Below, one piece after another: positions 1-7,871 of a stretch of DNA of 11,655 bases. The DNA comes from Betaproteobacteria bacterium (GTDB taxonomy: Bacteria; Pseudomonadota; Gammaproteobacteria; Burkholderiales; SG8-41). The position numbers were made by a program, and so were the translations under genes. Under the pieces are notes generated by a model that had not been told where the DNA came from, made no database searches, and saw only the letters and a list, made by a program, of their open reading frames with translations. Position 1 is the stretch's first letter. Every line of letters starts with the position of its first letter. Where the stretch lies: contig JAOTVX010000066.1 in assembly GCA_029863175.1 (NCBI GenBank), positions 1-11,655 on the forward strand, given 5' to 3'.

Positions 1-19
1 TGAGAATTGATCTCCCCTA

Positions 20-451
20 TCAGTCGCAGCAGCGGGCCTCGCGACGCGCGGCTTCGACTTCCGGCGTGTTCTCTCCATAGACCGTCGCTTCGCCATGGGT
101 GAAAAAGGTCTCCCAGGGAAGCGCATTGGGGTCCATCACCCAGGCCTTGGTGGACTTGTGGTAACAGCAGGAGGTCTCCCCCTCGGCGATGAGCCGTCGA
201 CCCGCTGCACGAAGCCGGCTGGAGATTTCTTGAAGCTCGTTCTCGGACTCCACCTGGATTCCGAAGTGCACCTCGCCGGTGGAGGCGTCTCTAGCCTTGG
301 ACGTGATGGAGAAGTTCACCCGCGGATCTTCCAGCATCCATTTGGCGTAATCCGCCCGCTGCACCACCGGTTCGGCGCCAAAGAGGTCGCTGTAAAAGCG
401 CGCGGACTCTTCCAGGTGTTGAACAGCAAGCCCGATGTGAATGCGTTTCAT
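20..451 (-). CDS. arsI: ArsI/CadI-family C-As lyase (organoarsenical demethylase)
   Basis: 143-residue single-domain protein of the vicinal oxygen chelate (glyoxalase/dioxygenase) superfamily. It starts MKRIHIGLAV and has the ArsI signature of adjacent cysteines in TSCCY (Cys95-Cys96). Candidate metal ligands are His5, His62 (VHFGIQ) and Glu114 (PWETF), at the spacing expected of a VOC Fe(II) site. ArsI enzymes are known to cleave the carbon-arsenic bond of trivalent organoarsenicals such as methylarsenite, using O2 and Fe(II), in the cytoplasm. The protein ends in a second Cys pair (141-142). An AGAGGA ribosome site lies about 7 bases before the ATG. It lies 11 bases after arsR on the same strand, so the two are almost certainly co-transcribed. 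The related CadI name is used for cadmium-induced homologues, but the CC motif and the arsR neighbour favour ArsI. Confidence 0.9.
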   Translation of the reverse strand: MKRIHIGLAVQHLEESARFYSDLFGAEPVVQRADYAKWMLEDPRVNFSITSKARDASTGEVHFGIQVESENELQEISSRLRAAGRRLIAEGETSCCYHKSTKAWVMDPNALPWETFFTHGEATVYGENTPEVEAARREARCCD

Positions 452-462
452 GGCAGTTTCCT

Positions 463-792
463 CTACGCGTGGACCGCCCGGCGCTTCTTTTTCATTTCGC
501 CGCGGCAGCAGTTTTGACTCAGATAGCCGATGAGCCCATACATGGCGGAAAAGCTGGCGCAGTAGATGATAGAGCGGCCTTCCCGCGTACTGGTCAGAAG
601 TTCTGCCTGACTGAGCTGGGACAAGTGAAACGACAGCGTCGCTGGCACGATGCCCAGGCGCTCACCGATAGCGCCCGCCGGCAAGCCGTTGCGCCCTGCC
701 TCCACCAGAAGTCGAAAAATCTTCAGCCTCGTCGGCTGCGCCAGGGCGGCGAGTCGCTCTACCGCCAGCTGGGTCTCATCTGATAATTCCAT
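463..792 (-). CDS. arsR: ArsR/SmtB-family metalloid-responsive repressor
   Basis: 109-residue winged-helix repressor. The recognition helix lies near residues 40-62 (GAIGERLGIVPATLSFHLSQL), followed by the wing (TREGRSIIY). The classic E. coli ArsR metal site (CVCDLC in the DNA-binding helix) is absent. Cysteines instead sit at 78, 95 and 96, the last two as a vicinal pair in SQNCCRG near the C terminus, and no cysteine follows. The family binds DNA when apo and releases it on binding arsenite or a related thiophile. I use the ATG giving MELSDETQ. The reading frame stays open to an ATG at 873, but that longer form would put the probable operator inside the gene and adds residues atypical of the family. 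A GGAA element precedes the chosen start at short spacing. It is the first gene of the arsR-arsI unit and probably autoregulated. Confidence 0.9.
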   Translation of the reverse strand: MELSDETQLAVERLAALAQPTRLKIFRLLVEAGRNGLPAGAIGERLGIVPATLSFHLSQLSQAELLTSTREGRSIIYCASFSAMYGLIGYLSQNCCRGEMKKKRRAVHA

Positions 793-804
793 ATTTCCAA
801 AATA

Positions 805-823
805 ATCGAAATATTTTTCCGAT
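805..823. promoter_or_regulatory. Probable ArsR operator
   Basis: The 19-base site ATCGAAATATTTTTCCGAT is an imperfect inverted repeat: its left arm ATCGAAATA and the reverse complement of the right arm ATCGGAAAA agree at seven of nine positions. It lies 12 bases upstream of the arsR ATG, inside an AT-rich island in otherwise GC-rich DNA. ArsR-family repressors typically bind such AT-rich dyads over their own promoter. A TTGAGT element on the minus strand (829-834) could be a -35 box, but I see no convincing -10 box at the right distance. Confidence 0.6.
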
Positions 824-882
824 GCAATACTCAAGGCGATTCCGCCGGCGATTGTTCGCGTAAGCTGATCCAACCTGCAGGT

Positions 883-1569
883 TTATTCTGCCGGCTTAGT
901 TTCCGCAAGGGTCCCCTTTTTGGGCGCGCGGGCAACCAGATAGTTCACCACCTCGGCGTCGCTAAGCTGGTGGAAATCGGCGTAGAAGCGGCCGATGGCT
1001 CCAAACCACCCCGGGGTCATCAGGCAGACCACCTTATCGACCTGTTCGCTCAACTCTTCTACCGTTTCGGGGGGTGCGACCGGGACCGCCAGCACGATGC
1101 GCCGTGGCTTAGCCTGCCGCACCGCTTTCAGGGCGGCAAGCACGGTTGAGCCGGTGGCAATACCGTCATCGACGACGATCACGGTGCGCCCCCCAACGTC
1201 TAGATAGGGGCGGTCACCGACGTACAACTTGCGCCGGCGATCAATTTCGGCAAGCTGTTTCTCTGTCTGTTCGTGAAGGTAAGCCTCGGAGATCCCGAGC
1301 ATGTCCATCAATTCGCGGTTCACTATGGTCTGCGCCCGCACCCCGTCGACCACGGCGCCCAGCGCCAGTTCCGGCTGGCCGGGCACGCCAATCTTTCGGA
1401 CCAAGATTACATCGAGGGGCGCCTGGAGGGCCCTGGCGACTTCGAACCCAACGGGCACACCTCCCCGCGGAAGTGCCAGCACGATTGGCTTTTCCTCGCG
1501 CAGGTGCGCAAGTCGCTCCGCGAGAAGCCGTCCCGCTTCGTGTCGGTCGTCGAAAATATCCTTTCTCAT
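883..1569 (-). CDS. Phosphoribosyltransferase (type I PRTase fold)
   Basis: 228-residue protein with the type I phosphoribosyltransferase PRPP loop VIVVDDGIATGST (residues 130-142) and an upstream LALPRGGVPVGFEVARAL strand-helix (31-48) that forms the pyrophosphate-side loop. The conserved VRKIGVPGQPELALGAV stretch (57-73) marks the uncharacterised bacterial PRTase family, which is sometimes fused to erythromycin-esterase-like or hydrolase domains; here it stands alone. The acceptor base is not predictable, so a nucleobase-salvage role is inference. The ATG at 1569 is chosen because the family homology begins there (DIFDDRHEAGRLLAERL). The open frame runs on to 1848, but those extra 93 codons look non-coding and overlap the divergent gene. 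The ribosome site is weak (GGTGG). A PRPP synthetase lies close by and could supply its substrate. Confidence 0.88.
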   Translation of the reverse strand: MRKDIFDDRHEAGRLLAERLAHLREEKPIVLALPRGGVPVGFEVARALQAPLDVILVRKIGVPGQPELALGAVVDGVRAQTIVNRELMDMLGISEAYLHEQTEKQLAEIDRRRKLYVGDRPYLDVGGRTVIVVDDGIATGSTVLAALKAVRQAKPRRIVLAVPVAPPETVEELSEQVDKVVCLMTPGWFGAIGRFYADFHQLSDAEVVNYLVARAPKKGTLAETKPAE

Positions 1570-1589
1570 GGAAGCCACCAAGATTGGCA

Positions 1590-1609
1590 GCGGCCGCGCG
1601 CGCGGCCGC
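1590..1609. repeat. Perfect 20-bp GC palindrome upstream of the PRTase gene
   Basis: GCGGCCGCGCGCGCGGCCGC equals its own reverse complement and consists only of G and C. It contains two GCGGCCGC octamers four bases apart and lies 20 bases upstream of the phosphoribosyltransferase start codon, in the region divergent from the kinase-like gene. It could form a very stable hairpin in the mRNA leader or be a protein-binding site. Chance is also possible in GC-rich DNA. Confidence 0.6.
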
Positions 1610-1756
1610 GCGGCTCGCATAGCAACCCACCCACTAGCAATGTCGGCCTGATTACACGCTATGCTGACTCGCGCCGGAACACTTTGATCCACGTCATCGC
1701 TCTGCGGGAGTGCCAACGTACACTTCGTTCCAACCCCACTCGGAGTCGGCCGCAGC

Positions 1757-2833
1757 ATGGCGAAAGCGCGCAGCATCGGCAAAACGCAGGGAAGAACTCG
1801 GGACAACGCGGATTCTACGCGCAACGGCGACGACGCCACGGCGCGCAAAGCCGCCTTCCTTTCGCAGCCAGCAAACTACGCCGAGGCGCCCGCGACGGTC
1901 GAGCGGATCGAAACTCATATGTCGTGGGTGTTCCTGGCCGGCAACCATGCCTACAAGCTGAAGAAGGCGGTGCACTATCCGTATCTCGACTTCAGCAGCG
2001 TCACGGCGCGTCGTCACGATTGCCTGGAGGAGCTGCGCCTCAACCAGCGGCTGGCTCCCAGTGTTTACCTGGGCATCGTGCCGTTGACCCGCGAAGCGGG
2101 CGACCGGCTCGCGCTCGGCGGCGATGGGGAGCCCGTCGACTGGCTGGTAAGAATGCGGCGGCTGTCGCGCGCGAGGATGCTCGACAACGCCATGGCAGCC
2201 GGCGCGGTGCAGGACGCCGAGCTCGACGCCGTGGTCCGCTTGCTGGTGGACTTCTATCGCGATCAGCCGCCGGAGCCAGTAGTCTCCGAGGTCTATCGCC
2301 GTACCCTGGAGCACGACGTCCGCTCCAATCGCCAGGTGCTGCTGGAGCCGCAATACGGACTGGCACGCGGAGCCATCGAGCCGATCATCCGTGCCCAGCT
2401 CGATCTGCTGCACACCACGCCGCAGCTGTTCGATGATCGGGTCGCCGCGGGCCGAATCGTCGAAGGCCACGGCGATCTGCGCCCCGGACACGTCTTTCTC
2501 GGCCCACCGCCACAGATCATCGACTGCCTGGAATTCAACCGCGCGCTGCGCGTTGTCGATCCGCTGGACGAGCTCGGCTATCTGGCGATGGAGTGTCGCG
2601 TGCGTGACCGCGAGACCGTCGGCAATCGGTTGCTCGCGCGCTATGCAGAGCTCAGCGGCGATCCCGCGCCGCCCACGCTGCTCGCCCTCTATCAGAGTCG
2701 TCGTGCCTGCTTACGGGCCAGGTTGTGCCTGCGGCACATCACCAGCACCGAAGCGTCGACCGATGCCGCCTGGCGCGACCGCGCAGGGGCTTATCTAGGC
2801 CTGTCGCGGAACTATGCAAGCGCGTTGGGCTAG
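1757..2833 (+). CDS. Aminoglycoside-phosphotransferase-like kinase-fold protein, stand-alone (COG2187-like)
   Basis: 358-residue protein with a kinase-like fold of the APH group. Visible motifs are a probable nucleotide-binding lysine cluster (AYKLKKAV, 65-72), the catalytic loop [11 protein letters not shown] (238-248) with Asp240, and the metal-binding DCLEFN (256-261). HGDLR...DCxEFN is the signature of the COG2187 group. In that group the domain is often fused to a C-terminal P-loop kinase of roughly 150-200 residues; no Walker A motif follows here and the protein ends soon after a helical tail. The substrate is unknown; I would not call it an antibiotic resistance gene. The first ~40 residues are polar and low in homology, so a later start is possible, although no clearly better ribosome site is visible. 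Its TAG stop overlaps the PRPP synthetase stop on the other strand. Confidence 0.82.
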   Translation: MAKARSIGKTQGRTRDNADSTRNGDDATARKAAFLSQPANYAEAPATVERIETHMSWVFLAGNHAYKLKKAVHYPYLDFSSVTARRHDCLEELRLNQRLAPSVYLGIVPLTREAGDRLALGGDGEPVDWLVRMRRLSRARMLDNAMAAGAVQDAELDAVVRLLVDFYRDQPPEPVVSEVYRRTLEHDVRSNRQVLLEPQYGLARGAIEPIIRAQLDLLHTTPQLFDDRVAAGRIVEGHGDLRPGHVFLGPPPQIIDCLEFNRALRVVDPLDELGYLAMECRVRDRETVGNRLLARYAELSGDPAPPTLLALYQSRRACLRARLCLRHITSTEASTDAAWRDRAGAYLGLSRNYASALG

Positions 2834-3813
2834 CTTTCGAGCAGCGCGACAACAGAACCACCGCCGTGGATACGCGACACTGCCTCGGCAAAGAGCGGCG
2901 CAGTGTCAAGCACAACGAGGCGGTCACCGATAACCTCCGGGGCGAGCCGGAACGGCGGAACGGAATCGGTGACGATAATGCGCTCCAGCAAAGGTTGCTG
3001 AAACAGCGTTTCGGCGCCGGGCATGAACAACCCGTGCGTGGCCAACGCGAGCACGCGCTTCGCCTTGCGCGCGGCGCAAGCCTCGACGGCACGGCGGGTC
3101 GTGGTGCCGCCGGCGATCATGTCGTCCACCACCAGGACCGTTTTGCCGGCGACGTCGCCGACGAAGGCCTCGCCGGAAACAACGCCGGCGCTGCGCTTCT
3201 TTTCCATGAAGGCGCTGTCGACCGATCGATTCAGCGCTTTCTCAAGACGTTCGCGGAAGTAGTCGGCCCGCTTGACGCCCCCCAGGTCCGGCGACAGCAC
3301 CACAACGGGATCCGAATCGAGCTTTGGCGCCAGATGCTTGACGAACAAGCCCGCGGCCTCCAGGTGTTCCGTGCGGCAGCGAAAGGCGTTCTGGAAAGCC
3401 ACCAGGTTATGCACGTCCAGAGTCACCACGCGGTCGGCGCCCACCGCCTCCAGCATCTGCGCGACGTAGCGCGTTGTCACGGGGTCACGCGACTTGGTTT
3501 TGCGGTCCTTGCGGGCGTAACAGAGATAGGGAACCACCGCGGTCACGCTGGCGCAGGCCGCGTCGCGCAAAGCGCCGATGAAAAAAGCCAGCCGGCAGAG
3601 TTTGTCGTTAGCGCTCTGCCCGGGTTCACCGTAAAGCGAATGGATGACGAAGACGTCGGCCCCGCGCACGCTGATTAGAGGACGGGCCTTGTGCTCTCCG
3701 TCCTCGAATTCGCGCTCCTCAAGTTCGCCGAGCGGCTGTTGCAGCTGCTCTGCAACCTTGGCGCCAAAATCGCGGCTGGTCTTCAGGGCGAACAAAACCA
3801 TCGCTCGATTCAT
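2830..3813 (-). CDS. prs: Ribose-phosphate pyrophosphokinase (PRPP synthetase), divergent type
   Basis: 327-residue enzyme predicted to make PRPP from ribose 5-phosphate and ATP in the cytoplasm. Motifs in order are FEDGE (36-40), [10 protein letters not shown] (50-59), the flexible catalytic loop YARKDRK (99-105), LDVHN (132-136), [11 protein letters not shown] (174-184) and the PRPP/ribose-phosphate loop [17 protein letters not shown] (226-242). It differs from housekeeping class I enzymes: LDVHN replaces the usual DLHA-type motif, and the loop reads AGGTT rather than TAGTI. It may therefore be an extra, specialised copy. The start is the ATG preceded by GGGAG at 7 bases; the open frame continues upstream to 4182 but runs antisense through archease. 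It is divergent from archease across a 124-base gap and convergent with the kinase-like gene. Confidence 0.92.
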   Translation of the reverse strand: MNRAMVLFALKTSRDFGAKVAEQLQQPLGELEEREFEDGEHKARPLISVRGADVFVIHSLYGEPGQSANDKLCRLAFFIGALRDAACASVTAVVPYLCYARKDRKTKSRDPVTTRYVAQMLEAVGADRVVTLDVHNLVAFQNAFRCRTEHLEAAGLFVKHLAPKLDSDPVVVLSPDLGGVKRADYFRERLEKALNRSVDSAFMEKKRSAGVVSGEAFVGDVAGKTVLVVDDMIAGGTTTRRAVEACAARKAKRVLALATHGLFMPGAETLFQQPLLERIIVTDSVPPFRLAPEVIGDRLVVLDTAPLFAEAVSRIHGGGSVVALLES

Positions 3814-3937
3814 CCGGTTTCTCCCGGGCGGCTGCTGATTAGTTTCAACATCGAGCTTACGCGGGGCCGGAGCCGCAATCCTTGATCCAAGGCAATACGA
3901 CGTCACCACATCGGAGCGAGCCTTATTAGGTTGAACG

Positions 3938-4399
3938 ATGTTGACCAAACGGTCACGTGGCATGGCCAATGAGCACGGCGTCGCCGACCATTGGGAGCAT
4001 TTCCCGCACGTCGCGGACATCGGCGTGCGCGGCGTCGGCCGAAGCAAGGAAGCCGCGTTTGAGCAGGCGGCGTATGCGCTGATCGCCGCAATTGCCGAGA
4101 TCGAGCGCATTGTGCCGAAGACTAAGGTGCACATCCGCTGCAGCGCAGCCAACGATGAGGCGCTGCTGGTGGAGTGGCTCAACGCCGTCGTTTATGAGAT
4201 CGCGACTCGCGGCATGCTGTTCTGCCGCTTCGAGGTCCGGATTGACGGCGATAGCCTGAAGGCAGACGCGCAAGGCGAGCCTATCGATCAACAGCGACAC
4301 GAGGTAGCGGCCGAGGCCAAGGGGGCCACCTACACCGAGCTCAGCGTGCGTCAACTGGATAACGGCCGCTGGCTGGCGCAGTGCGTAGTGGACGTGTGA
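3938..4399 (+). CDS. Archease, RtcB-activating protein
   Basis: 153-residue archease. The family core begins at [16 protein letters not shown] (19-34), where Asp27 is a predicted metal/active-site residue, and ends with [26 protein letters not shown] (128-153, given here in pieces: GATYTELSV, then WLAQCVVDV). Archease is known to speed RtcB guanylylation and turnover. It lies 34 bases upstream of rtcB on the same strand, which strongly supports the call. The usual TYH of the C-terminal motif reads TYT here (residues 131-133). I chose the ATG at 3938 because AGG sits 7 bases upstream; an in-frame ATG at 3962 (MANEHG) has a poorer ribosome site but gives a length nearer the family norm, so either may be used. 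Confidence 0.9.
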   Translation: MLTKRSRGMANEHGVADHWEHFPHVADIGVRGVGRSKEAAFEQAAYALIAAIAEIERIVPKTKVHIRCSAANDEALLVEWLNAVVYEIATRGMLFCRFEVRIDGDSLKADAQGEPIDQQRHEVAAEAKGATYTELSVRQLDNGRWLAQCVVDV

Positions 4400-4422
4400 G
4401 CGGCGATGGCCACGCCCGTTGC

Positions 4423-4427
4423 GGGAG
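4423..4427 (+). promoter_or_regulatory. Ribosome binding site that decides the rtcB start
   Basis: GGGAG sits 6 bases before the ATG at 4434. This favours that ATG over the in-frame TTG at 4419, which has no comparable element. Confidence 0.6.
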
Positions 4428-4433
4428 TCGACG

Positions 4434-5864
4434 ATGGATTTGACGATGCTGCAGCGCTTTTCGGACACCGAATGGCACATCCCGCCCAGCGGCGCGATGC
4501 GGGTGCCCGGCATCATCTATGCCGATGCCAATCTGATCGCCGAAATGGACGACAAGGTGCAGAAGCAGGTGCGCAACGTCGCCGCCCTCCCCGGCATCGT
4601 CAAAGCGTCCTTCGCCATGCCCGACGCGCACTGGGGCTACGGATTTCCCATCGGCGGGGTGGCCGCGTTCGACCCCGATGCCGGCGGCGTCGTCTCCGCC
4701 GGCGGGGTCGGCTTCGACATTTCCTGCGGCGTGCGCACCATGACCACTGGTCTGAACGCCGCCGACATCGAGCCGGTGAAGGAGTCGCTTGCGCGGTCGC
4801 TGTTCGCCAAGGTGCCGGTGGGGATCGGCAGCACCGGGGAGCTGCGTCTCACCGACCGGCAGATGGACGCCATGCTGGTCGGCGGCGCCCGCTGGGCGCT
4901 GCAGCAGGGCTACGGCGAGGCGCGCGACCTGTCGCGCATCGAGGAAGGTGGCCGCATGGCCGGCGCCGATCCGGCCTGTGTCTCGGCGCGGGCGCACAAG
5001 CGCCAGCGCAAGGAGATGGGCACCCTGGGCTCCGGCAACCACTATCTCGAAATCCAGAGGATCGCCGAGATCTACGATCAGGCCACCGCCGCGGCCTTCG
5101 GACTTGAACAGGACGCCGTGGTGGTCAGCATCCACTGCGGCTCGCGCGGGCTCGGTCACCAGATCGGCACTGAGTTCCTGGCAGAAATGGTGGCCCAGGC
5201 GCCGGCGTTGGGGATCACCCTGCCGGACCGCGAGCTGGCCTGCGCGCCGCTCGATTCCGAGCTCGGCCGGCGCTATCTCGGCGCCATGCGCGCGGGGATC
5301 AACTGTGCCCTGGCAAACCGGCAGATCATCGGCCACCTGGCGCGGGAAGTGTTCGCCGAGTTCTTCCCGGCGGCGCATCTCGAGCTGCTGTTCGACGTCT
5401 CGCACAACACCTGCAAAGAGGAGACGCACCGCATCAACGGCGAGAGCAAGGCGCTGTTCGTCCACCGCAAGGGGGCAACCCGAGCCTTCGGCCCCGATGC
5501 GCCGAGCCTGCCAGAGCACCTTCGTCCCTGGGGTCAGCCGGTGCTGATCGGCGGCAGCATGGGCACGGCCTCTTATGTGCTGGTGGGTACGCGGGACAGC
5601 GAGGCGCATGCATTCGCTTCCGCCTGCCACGGCGCCGGCCGGCAGATGAGCCGTCACCAGGCGCGCAAGCGCTGGGGCGGGCGGGCGGTGAGAGACGAGC
5701 TGGCCGGGCGCGGCATCATCGTTCGCAGCCCGTCGCCCCGCGGCGTAGCGGAGGAAGCACCGGGTGCCTACAAAGACGTGAGCGCGGTGGTCGAAGCGAC
5801 GGAAAAGGCGGGGCTCGCGCGCAGGGTCGTCCGTCTCCGACCGGTGGTTTGTATCAAAGGCTGA
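4434..5864 (+). CDS. rtcB: RtcB-type 3'-phosphate RNA ligase
   Basis: 476-residue RtcB. The family is known to join RNA 2',3'-cyclic-phosphate or 3'-phosphate ends to 5'-OH ends, using GTP and Mn(II), in RNA repair and tRNA splicing. The key residues are present: Asp95 and Cys98 in GVGFDISCG, Asn202-His203 in GSGNHYLE, His234 in SIHCGSRGLGHQ, His324 in FDVSHNTCKEE, and the guanylylated histidine His399 in SACHGAGRQMSR. The early AMPDAHWGYGFPIGG motif (61-75) is also intact. No intein interrupts the gene, although RtcB is a common intein host. It is the second gene of an archease-rtcB operon. No RtcA cyclase or RtcR activator is visible nearby, so the sigma-54-controlled rtcBA arrangement of E. 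coli is not seen here. Confidence 0.96.
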   Translation: MDLTMLQRFSDTEWHIPPSGAMRVPGIIYADANLIAEMDDKVQKQVRNVAALPGIVKASFAMPDAHWGYGFPIGGVAAFDPDAGGVVSAGGVGFDISCGVRTMTTGLNAADIEPVKESLARSLFAKVPVGIGSTGELRLTDRQMDAMLVGGARWALQQGYGEARDLSRIEEGGRMAGADPACVSARAHKRQRKEMGTLGSGNHYLEIQRIAEIYDQATAAAFGLEQDAVVVSIHCGSRGLGHQIGTEFLAEMVAQAPALGITLPDRELACAPLDSELGRRYLGAMRAGINCALANRQIIGHLAREVFAEFFPAAHLELLFDVSHNTCKEETHRINGESKALFVHRKGATRAFGPDAPSLPEHLRPWGQPVLIGGSMGTASYVLVGTRDSEAHAFASACHGAGRQMSRHQARKRWGGRAVRDELAGRGIIVRSPSPRGVAEEAPGAYKDVSAVVEATEKAGLARRVVRLRPVVCIKG

Positions 5865-5990
5865 GGTTGACCTTGTCCGTTGCGGTAAATTCTGCGCGGG
5901 CAGGCCGCGGTCGCGCTAGCTGACTCTTCGCCCAAAGATCGACAACGACCGACAATACTTTCAAATCGGGTTGCCGACCTGGCCTGCGAC

Positions 5991-7871
5991 TCAGTCGGCC
6001 TCGCGTTCGATGTTACAGCAGTGCGGAGAACTCAGTTCGGTATCGGTTGCGCTCACCTCGAGTATCGATCCGGTCACCGGGTTCGCCCGAAATGCGGTGC
6101 AGCCTTTCAAGCCCGCGCGCCAGGCCACGTCGTAGAGCGAACTGAAGTCTTCAAAAGAATACTCTTCCGGAACGTTGACTGTCTTGGATATGGCGTTGTC
6201 CACGAAAGGTTGCAACGCCGCCATCATGTCGACATGCGCGCGGGGCGACAACTCGTGAGCGCATACGTAGCCGGGAGGCATTCCCCGCTCTCGCGGATCG
6301 AGCTCGCGCCATTTCTGCAGGGCGTAATCTCGCACGCGATGTTTAACGTAAGAGCCGTCGGCCTTGAGCACACGGCGATCGTATTCAGTTGAAAAAACCG
6401 GTTCGATACCGCTGGATATGTTATTCGCCAGCAGGCTGATGGTGCCGGCGGGCGCTATCGCAGTCAGATGACTGTTGCGTATCCCGTGCTTCGCAATGTC
6501 GTCGCGAATATCATCCGGCAGAGACGTCACGAATTGACTGGCAAGGAAAGCGTCACGGTCGAAAAATGGAAAGGCGCCTTTTTCCCTGGCCAGCTGTACC
6601 GACGTCCGGTAGGCGGTGTGACAAATGAGACCCATGACTTCCGAGGCGGTTCTTCGGCCCGAGTCGGAATCGTAGTCGGCGCCAAGCATGATCAGGGCAT
6701 CGGCCAGTCCGGTGATCCCGAGCCCGATCCGGCGCGTGCCGCGCGCCTGGTCTGCCTGTGACTGCAGCGGAAATTCCGAAACGTCGATCACGTTGTCGAG
6801 AAATCGCGTGGCGGTGGCAGCGTGTCCGGCGATGGCATCGAAGTCGAAAGCCGCCGAGTCGCTGTAGGGCTGATCCACGAACGCCGGGAGGTTGATGGAA
6901 CCTAGATCGCAGGCGCCGTAGGGCGGCAGGGGGATCTCGCCGCAGGGATTGGTTGCCGTCAGGTGCTCGCGATACGCCAGATTGTTTGTCTTATTTATGG
7001 TGTCGACGAAAAGGACGCCCGGCTCCGCGTACTCATAGGCCCCGCGTAAGATCTTCTCCCACAGTTCGCGGGCGCGAACGATTCGAATGACAGCGCAGGG
7101 GGTGGCCTCTTGCTGTCCCGTCCAACGCCGGTGAACTTTCGGCGCCTTGGAAACGCTCGGGCTGTCGAGCTGTGCCGCCGGAAATACCAGCGGCCAATCT
7201 TCATCGCCCGCCACGGCGCTCATGAATTCGTCGCTGATCTGCACCGAAAGGTTGAAATTACGCAGTGAGCCCGACTCGCGTTTCGCCGCAATAAAGGTCT
7301 CGATGTCCGGGTGATCGCAGCGAAGCGTCGCCATCATGGCACCACGGCGGGAACCCGTGGAAAGCAAGGTGGCGCAGGTGGCGTCCCAGATCTGCATGAA
7401 CGACACCGGCCCGGAGGCGATGGTTCCGGTGGCGTGGGCGGGGCTGCCCGCCGGGCGAAGCGTCGAAAAGTCGTAGCCGACTCCGCCTCCCTGCTGCATG
7501 GTCAGCGCCCCTTCATGCAGGGCGCTGAAAATGCCGTCCATGGAGTCCTCAAGCACACCCATGACGAAACAGTTAAACAGCGTTACCCGATGGGGTGTGC
7601 CCGCGCCGGCAAGAATGCGGCCGCCGGGCAGGAAGCGGAACCCGCCCAAGGCGTCCTGGAACTGGCGCGACCACCGCTGCCGGTGCTTTGTTTCCGCGGC
7701 GGCTACGGCATCGGCGACTCGATGCCAGCTTTCGCGGATACCCGCTTCTAGGGCCTGACCGTGGGAGCGGAACCGGTACTTGCTGTCCCAGATCAGTCGT
7801 GAAATATCCTGGATGAAGGGTTCGGTCACGGCATCTCGCGTTTTCCCGCTTGGGAGTTCGAGCTCAGTCAT
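5991..7871 (-). CDS. nrdJ: Adenosylcobalamin-dependent ribonucleoside-diphosphate reductase (class II)
   Basis: 626-residue class II ribonucleotide reductase, which reduces ribonucleotides to deoxyribonucleotides using a cobalamin-generated thiyl radical, with or without oxygen. Numbering from the ATG, the active site shows Cys101 in FNCFVMG, the catalytic NPCGE (Asn308, Cys310, Glu312), and Cys321 in GACDLGSINL, the redox partner of Cys101. PAGTISLLANN (474-484) and the later KTVNVPEEYSF are typical. The C terminus carries adjacent cysteines (618-619, HCCNIEREAD), the likely shuttle thiols that re-reduce the active site. No radical-subunit gene (nrdB type) is nearby, as expected for class II. 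A GTG directly before the ATG is an alternative first codon; neither has a good ribosome site. The gene is convergent with rtcB and divergent from the peroxiredoxin. Confidence 0.94.
   Translation of the reverse strand: MTELELPSGKTRDAVTEPFIQDISRLIWDSKYRFRSHGQALEAGIRESWHRVADAVAAAETKHRQRWSRQFQDALGGFRFLPGGRILAGAGTPHRVTLFNCFVMGVLEDSMDGIFSALHEGALTMQQGGGVGYDFSTLRPAGSPAHATGTIASGPVSFMQIWDATCATLLSTGSRRGAMMATLRCDHPDIETFIAAKRESGSLRNFNLSVQISDEFMSAVAGDEDWPLVFPAAQLDSPSVSKAPKVHRRWTGQQEATPCAVIRIVRARELWEKILRGAYEYAEPGVLFVDTINKTNNLAYREHLTATNPCGEIPLPPYGACDLGSINLPAFVDQPYSDSAAFDFDAIAGHAATATRFLDNVIDVSEFPLQSQADQARGTRRIGLGITGLADALIMLGADYDSDSGRRTASEVMGLICHTAYRTSVQLAREKGAFPFFDRDAFLASQFVTSLPDDIRDDIAKHGIRNSHLTAIAPAGTISLLANNISSGIEPVFSTEYDRRVLKADGSYVKHRVRDYALQKWRELDPRERGMPPGYVCAHELSPRAHVDMMAALQPFVDNAISKTVNVPEEYSFEDFSSLYDVAWRAGLKGCTAFRANPVTGSILEVSATDTELSSPHCCNIEREAD

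Noticed and set aside
1273..2436. Plus-strand open frame of 387 codons across the PRTase and kinase-like genes
   Set aside because: It overlaps two well-supported genes on different strands and its translation is low-complexity Arg/Ala/Gly-rich.
1757..2833. Reading the APH-like gene as an aminoglycoside resistance determinant
   Set aside because: The DCLEFN signature belongs to a general kinase-like family not linked to resistance, and the neighbours are nucleotide genes.
2725..3678. Plus-strand open frame of 317 codons antisense to prs
   Set aside because: No family resemblance; prs motifs on the minus strand explain the conservation of this interval.
4341..5657. Long minus-strand open frame of 438 codons antisense to rtcB
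   Set aside because: Its translation has no recognisable family and is rich in the His/Arg/Ala patterns typical of antisense frames in GC-rich genes; rtcB on the other strand has complete family motifs.
5865..5999. GCCGAC/GTCGGC inverted repeat (5973-5978 and 5994-5999) as a terminator between rtcB and nrdJ
   Set aside because: The stem is only six pairs with a 15-base loop, no T run follows, and one arm lies inside the nrdJ coding end.
4434..7871. Possible inteins in rtcB and nrdJ, both frequent intein hosts
   Set aside because: Both proteins are of normal family length with uninterrupted active-site motifs.
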